This document shows, one piece after another, positions 58,604-64,000 of a stretch of 64,000 nucleotides of DNA (its first letter is position 1; every line of letters starts with the position of its first letter). The notes beneath the pieces are model-generated. The model had not been told where the DNA came from. It made no database searches and saw nothing but the letters and a program-made list of their open reading frames with translations. The stretch is from Phlebopus portentosus (Eukaryota > Basidiomycota > Agaricomycetes > Boletales > Boletinellaceae), in assembly GCA_037892935.1 (NCBI GenBank), contig JAYXKI010000016.1:62001-126000 (forward strand), given 5' to 3'. The position numbers were made by a program, and so were the translations under genes.

Positions 58604-59202
58604 TGTTAGGCAGATGGCTCAGGGGCTGAGTCAAGGCAGGCCAATACAACAACAAACAAGTGTAGATGAGATAATCCCAAACACATCACTCAGGTCAAGA
58701 CAGCTAAGACAAGGCTTAAGTCCAGACTGTTGAATGCTATGTCGAAGTGAAGGTAAGTAGAATTTCAATAAGCTATTAATACAAGAGTAGATACCTATGT
58801 CTAAGTGAAGGTAAGTAGAATACACAAGGGGTGAAACCCTATTTCCGAACCTGAAAAATTTGATCCGGAACTGGCATCCAGCCAATCAGAGGCGAGCTTT
58901 CCAATTCTGTTTCCTATATAAGCGGCCCAGAAACGTAATTCTGCCCCCTGTGATAGAAAGACAAGGAAACAAAAGAGTCAAGCTATCTACTTATATAGAC
59001 TTCGAGTGTGGGAAAGGTCTACTCTAATAGGAAGTTGCATGACAAAGGAATGCGATGATTAGTGAGCATGATAGAACATTGTGGAATGTTCCAGCGAATG
59101 GATGAGTAAGCACATAAGAAAAATAAAAGAAAAGAAAAAGAATATTAAAAAAAATGAATGATGATGTAAGAAAAGAAAAGGAAAAATGTTCAAGTCCTTA
59201 CA
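58604..59202 (-). repeat. chromovirus G6 3' LTR (599 bp incl. a MITE)
   Basis: Minus-strand LTR running from TGTAAGGACTTG at 59202 to GCCTAACA at 58604, type A with the GAACATTC palindrome. A 130-bp element at 58823-58952 plus 3-bp duplication accounts for its excess length. Confidence 0.88.
58820..58955. mobile_element. 130-bp MITE (58823-58952) with CCAAT and TATA motifs
   Basis: Starts CACAAGGGG and ends CCCCCTGTG, a 9-bp terminal inverted repeat with one mismatch, flanked by ATA at 58820-58822 and 58953-58955. Removing it restores the LTR word GTAGAATAGAAAG found in other copies. Inside are CCAATCAGAGG (about 58892) and CTATATAAGC (about 58914), spaced like a CCAAT box and TATA box. A 3-bp duplication with CACA ends could fit a CACTA-type element, but the family is not established. 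Confidence 0.8.
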
Positions 59203-62200
59203 TCACCCCCCCTTCAAGGTTGGGCGTCCTGACCAACCACATAGACCTTCTAACATCGTGAATTTGTACAGCGCTTGCAGACTTTGTCGAGGTATTGTTA
59301 ACTTCCTTGGAGCTCCAGGATGTTTGTGATAGAACTCTTGAATCGACTCCTGTGTATTATCTTTGACATCGGACTCCGGCTGCCATGTCGCTTCCTCATA
59401 TCCAACCTACTTGACTAAGAATTGGAGCTTGCCTTGATGTAGACGTGAGTCGAGTATTTCTTCAACCTCGTACTCTTCCTGCTCATCAATGATCACTGGC
59501 AGCGGTGGAGGTGGCTTCTTCTGAGATTCGAAGGATGGTTGGACAGCTGGTTTGAGCAAGATCTCGTTGAAGACTGGATGGACCTTCTTCCAGGTCTTTG
59601 GTAGTTTGAGTCTGTATGCGCTTGCGCCAACCTTTTCCACCACCTCGAAGGGACCGAACTACTTATCATCCATCTTCTTCATTGGTTGGATCATCTTGAT
59701 ATTTTGTCTGTCTAAGAAGACTTTCTGCCCTGCCTTGTAGTTAATGGACTTCCCAGCATAACGGTCGTAGAAGCACTTCATGTCTTCATTTGCTTGGGTT
59801 AGGTTACCTTGGGCGAGTTCATGCACCTCTTTGACATGCTTGGCAAATTCTTCTGCTGACAGGTTTGATGATGCCATCCCGACCCCCATAAAGTCCAAGG
59901 GATGCATTCTGGTGTTGATGAAGAAAGGAGACAGTTTTGTCGCTGAGTGCTCATGGTTGTTGTATGCAAATTCCGCAAGTGCGAGCCAGTCCGCCCAGTC
60001 TGATTGTTGATGATTGATGTACAAGCAGAGATATTGTTCGAGTTCTTGGTTGACCCTCTCTGTTTGTCTGTCCATCTGGGGGTGATACACTGTCGATGGG
60101 TTACCTTCAATGTAGAGGAGCTAATACAACTCCTTCATCATCTTTGCATTGAATTGCACTCCTCGGTCGTGAATGATCTTCTGTGGTAATCCGTGTAATC
60201 AGAAGATGTGGTCCCTGTAGATCCTAGCCATACCTTCAGCTGTTAACTTCATCGTCGTCGGAATCACATGGATTTGTTTGCTAAAGTGATCCACTACTGC
60301 ACAGATTGCATTGAACCCATTCGATTCTGGCAACTCTCTGATTAGGTCGACTGTGACAATCTGCCATGGCGCCTCCAGCACCCCATTAGGGTGCAAAACC
60401 TTTGCTCTTGTTGTCCTCAGAGCCTTCGTCCGCTGACAACAATCACACCTCTGCACATACACCCGCATGTCTGCACTCATCTTTGGCCACCAGTACCTTC
60501 GTGCTATCAGCTGGATTGTCTTTATCACTCCTGGATGTCCTGTCAGGGTCGAGTTATGGTGTTCCTTCATGACAATTTCTCTGACGCTTGTTGGTACGTA
60601 TAGCCACCTACCCATCTTCCACACTTCTCCTCTCCACTCAACTACCTTCGGTTGTTCCTCTTTGCCTTCCCATCCTTGTGCCTCCCTGACCTTGTTGACA
60701 AGAACATCTCTGGATGTCTGAACTGTTTCTCTGACCAGCCATTCTTTCTTGACGAAAGTCACATTCTCATTATCGTACTCGCCCTTGTTGTAATCTGCTC
60801 GACATGATAACAGATCGGCCTTTCCCAATGTCTTTCCAGGCTTATGGACTAGCGTGAAATCGAATTCAGCTAAATCAAGTTGCCAATGGGCTTGTTGATG
60901 ATTTAGCTTCTGTGGCGACTGGAAGTACATTAGATTAGTGTGGTCCATCCATACCTCAAAAGGTTGGTTAGCTCCCTGGAGATATTGTCGCCATTCCTTT
61001 AGGGCTTGAATGATGGCAAGCATTTCCTTATTGTAAATCTCGTAGTTTTGCTCTGCCTCTAGGAATGCCGATAGCTGATAAGCAATCACCTTCCATTTGC
61101 TGTCTTGTTTCTGGAGAAGTACTCCACCAGTTGCAAAGTCCGATGCATCTGCTTCCACACGGAAAGGGTCCTCGTTGTTGGGTATTGCTAACATGGGAGG
61201 ACTACTTAAACGACACTTCAATTCCTCGAATGCTGCTTGTTCCACTTCACTCCACTTCTATTCCACCTTACCTGTCAGCATAGTCAAAGGTTTGACAACC
61301 AAACTGTAATCCTTAACAAAACGTCGCAACTAATTTCCTAGTCCCAGGAATTGTTGCAGTTTATGAACATTCTTTGGAACTGGCCAGTCCTGTACCGCTG
61401 CTATCTTCTTGGGATCCATTCGAACTTCGCCATTGCTGATGATGTGCCCAAGGTACTTGACTGTATCGACTTCAAACTCGCACTTCTGTGGCTTTAGGAA
61501 AAGTCCATTTTGATGAAGGATCTCAAAGACTCATTTGGTGCGCTTACAATGTTCCTCTAGATTGTTCAAGAAGATGAGAATGTCATCGAGGTAAATGATG
61601 GTGATACCCTCATGAATCAGTTCCTGAAAGATGTCATTCATGAAGCCTTGGAATGTTGCAGGGGCATTACACAAACCGAAGAACATGACCGTGGGTTCAA
61701 ACAAGCCTAAATTCATCCTGAACACTGCCTTCCACTTGTCTCCTTCACGAATCCGGATGTTGTAGTAGCCCCAATGAACGTCGAGCTTTGTGATGTACTT
61801 CACATCCTTGACTTTGTCGATGAGCTCATTTATCAGCGGCAATGGGTACTTGTTCTTGACCGTCCCTTCGTTGAGCTTTCAATAGTCTTGGATTGCTCGC
61901 AAGCTCCCATCTTCTTTCTTAATAAAAAAGAATGGTGATGCCATTGGAGATTTTGACTGTCGGATGCATCCTGACGCTAGGTTTTCCTCAATGAACTCCC
62001 TCATCGCTTCTTGTTCTTTTGGCGACAATGGATAAACCTTGCAGTTGCTGGGTTTGAAGTCTGGTTTCAGGTCAATAGCGTGGTCCCACATTTGGTGATT
62101 TGGTAAATGTTTGAACGATTCCTCACTAAAGATGTCAGCGTATTCTTCCAGGTAAGGCGGCCACTTTGCCGCTTTCTTCATCCTCACATTCCTCACATAC

Positions 62201-63092
62201 TCATCATCTATCTCTTCTTTCGACAACATCAAATTGCATTCATCTGGACAACATGTAAACTTGATGGATCTAACCTTCCAGTTGATCTCTAGGTTATGTT
62301 TCTGTAACCAGTCATGACCGAGGAAGATGTTACTTGATGCTAGAGACGTGACCGCCAATCGGATCTCTTCTTCATGTTTGCCAAAGAATATTCATACTAC
62401 GACATACTCCTTGATTAGTCTGCCTTTGTTGCTAGTACCATCAGCATTGAAGACTGGTCTAGGTTGGATATATCTTTGAGTCGGGAACCCGTATCGCTTA
62501 ACGAAGCCTTCATTGATGCAGGAGCTAGTGCATCCTGAGTCAATTAAAGCATGAGCATCAATGAAGTGTTCGTCCTCAAGTCCAGGGTTTGACAGATCAA
62601 CCTCATCATCTCTAGCGACCTTAGGATGTACAATACTGACGAAAGCATCTAATTCTTTACCACCTGCCCTCCTGACAAACTGCTCTGCATCTTCAATGCC
62701 TTCGCGCCATACCTCAGCCATGCATCTGCCAACCACATCCCACACTGCTTCGGTATCATTCGCCTAAGCAATAATGTTCTCACGGTAAGGTTCTTCCACC
62801 ACAACCTCATTTTTACAGCAGTTTGAATCTGCTCTTTCTCTCTCAATTTGCCTGCTTGCGCATCTGCTCTTCTGACAAACAAATCTTTATAGACTTTGAG
62901 GTCATCATTGTCATCTTCAGATTTATCTGGCAGCACGTCGGTGAGGATTTTTCAAAGGGTGAAACTGTCACTGATATTTGCATCTTGGTATTGTACAACA
63001 GGATGATTATATTTTAATGAGTCCAATGAAAGGAGTCCTTTAGAGAACTGACCAGTCATCCCGACATTCATGCCTGGTCTTCTGGAAAACCC
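59203..63092 (-). pseudogene. chromovirus G6 pol
   Basis: Minus strand, from the slip site (63092-63086) through linker, protease ([15 protein letters not shown], about 62540), reverse transcriptase (IIYLDDILIFLNN, about 61590), RNase H (VEADASDFATGG, about 61165), integrase (CDCCQRTKALRTTRAKVLHP, then DLIRELPESN, about 60450-60330) and chromodomain (EEYEVEEILDSRLHQGKL, about 59470). At least six frame breaks or stops (near 62390, 61870, 61510, 61255, 60195, 60120, 59655, 59410). Strong Arg to His/Gln/Cys/stop bias. Confidence 0.9.
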
Positions 63093-64000
63093 TCACCTTC
63101 TACTAACTCTTCCAGCTCAGCAGGCACTACTCGAATATCGACCTCTTCAAAGGAGGATTCCTTCACTTGACCGAGCTCTTCGAGGAGGGCCTCTCTGTCT
63201 TCTGGAACGAAGGCCGCGATGATGGCACGTATCGCTTCACGACCTCGTGGGCATTCCCTGATATAGTGGCCTACCTGACCACACTTGTAGCAAGTGTGCA
63301 TATGACATATCTGGTTCATCATCACATCCATGGGTTGACCTAAGCCTCTGTATGTTACTCTGGTCACATCATGACGATCTTGGGCTGGTGGTGCAAAAGG
63401 ACGAGTTGCCTGTTGAGGTGGTGCAGGGCGTTGCGTCGGTGGCACCAGAGCTGGCTTCATCATAGTCGTGCTTATCACCTTCCACCGACGTTTGGCCATC
63501 AGGTCTCTGATTTGGTGCTCAACCCTGTCAACTTTGATGGCAGCCCTCTTGAACTCTTCATATGACGTCAGTTCATTGGGCAATCTCATGACGCCTTCAA
63601 CAACCTTTGGGTTTAGTGCCCTCTTCAGATGACTCATCAACCATTCATCATGCACTTCCGTCGCTAAGCCAGCATCCACTCGGCAGATATCGAACTTGTT
63701 GAAAAACTCATCAGCATTGAGGTCTCCTTGATACATAGCATCGAGTCACTCGAAAGCCTTTTGAGACCTGGTGGGGTCATTGAATGATGTGTCAAGCTTC
63801 CTCAAGAAAGTGTCCCAACCGTCTGTGAACTCCAAGTTGCCATCCTTGTCGACTGCTCCGCTGGTGTAGCTCTCTGCCCAGCGAGCCGCAGCTCCGCTCT
63901 TCATGTACAACAGGGTGAACATAATCTTACTCTTGTTCATCCTGAACTCTGATTCGGATGCATAGATGTAGAGACATAACTCCTGCTTGAAGTCCACATA
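63068..64000 (-). pseudogene. chromovirus G6 gag, runs off the window
   Basis: Minus strand from the window end. Capsid part (SYTSGAVDKDGNLEFTDGWD, about 63870-63810), a stop near 63745 in the codons before LDAMYQGDLNADEFFN, then the capsid C-terminal region, zinc knuckle CYKCGQVGHYIRECP (about 63290-63245) and the GEGFPEDQA end at 63068. The 5' end and LTR lie beyond base 64000. Confidence 0.88.

Overview
This 64 kb window looks like transposon-saturated DNA from a filamentous basidiomycete. The grounds are spliceosomal introns of about 46-63 bp, decayed copies of eukaryotic housekeeping genes (a cytosolic Hsp70, the largest RNA polymerase II subunit, and an MLP1/TPR-type nuclear-pore coiled-coil protein), and fungal-type transposons. 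No prokaryotic genes, rRNA, tRNA or CRISPR array was seen. Only two cellular-type genes look intact: a six-helix membrane protein (1404-2645) and a three-exon gene of unknown function (37510-39262).

Layout. 1-4.7 kb: the membrane-protein gene with a Harbinger-like MITE exactly at its stop codon. 4.7-10.2 kb: rearranged, decayed pieces of an MLP1/TPR gene, split by a solo LTR (5969-7591). 10.2-11.7 kb: a SAM-like fragment and a Tc1/mariner transposase. 12.2-13.7 kb: an Hsp70 fragment fused to an RPB1 fragment. 14.2-16.8 kb: a Tnp2/CACTA-type transposase. 17-21 kb: Tc1-like remnants. 21-33.2 kb: a + strand array of Ty3/gypsy chromoviruses (called G1, G2, G3 here). 33.2-37 kb: an inverted Tc1-like copy and a diverged copy of its leader. 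37.5-40.5 kb: the unknown gene, divergent from a five-exon Tc1 transposase. 40.5-45.9 kb: another leader copy and a minus-strand chromovirus (G7) split by a second solo LTR (42607-43951). 45.9-46.3 kb: a 125-bp tandem repeat. 46.9-50.4 kb: the best copy of a two-gene Tc1-like unit (transposase plus an AT-hook/SAM-like second protein). 50.5-64 kb: chromoviruses G4 (complete pol), G5 (+, partial) and G6 (minus, runs off the window).

The chromoviruses share readable expression signals. A TATA box lies 34 nt upstream of GTCTTTCTATT in the LTR, and the exact reverse complement of that 11-mer lies one base after the LTR, which is the layout of Tf1/sushi-type self-priming. gag has no ATG start in three of four copies with that end present, but a conserved ACG in good context behind a leader that is free of ATG in the A-type copies. 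gag and pol are joined by a conserved GGGTTTT slip site, a 6-nt spacer and a 6-bp stem, predicting -1 frameshifting. Decay is dominated by C-to-T changes (CGA to TGA stops; Arg to His/Gln/Cys/Trp), as expected from deaminated methyl-CpG. Units lack target-site duplications and mix LTR types, so the arrays probably formed by recombination between LTRs. All assignments come from reading motifs; no database search was possible.
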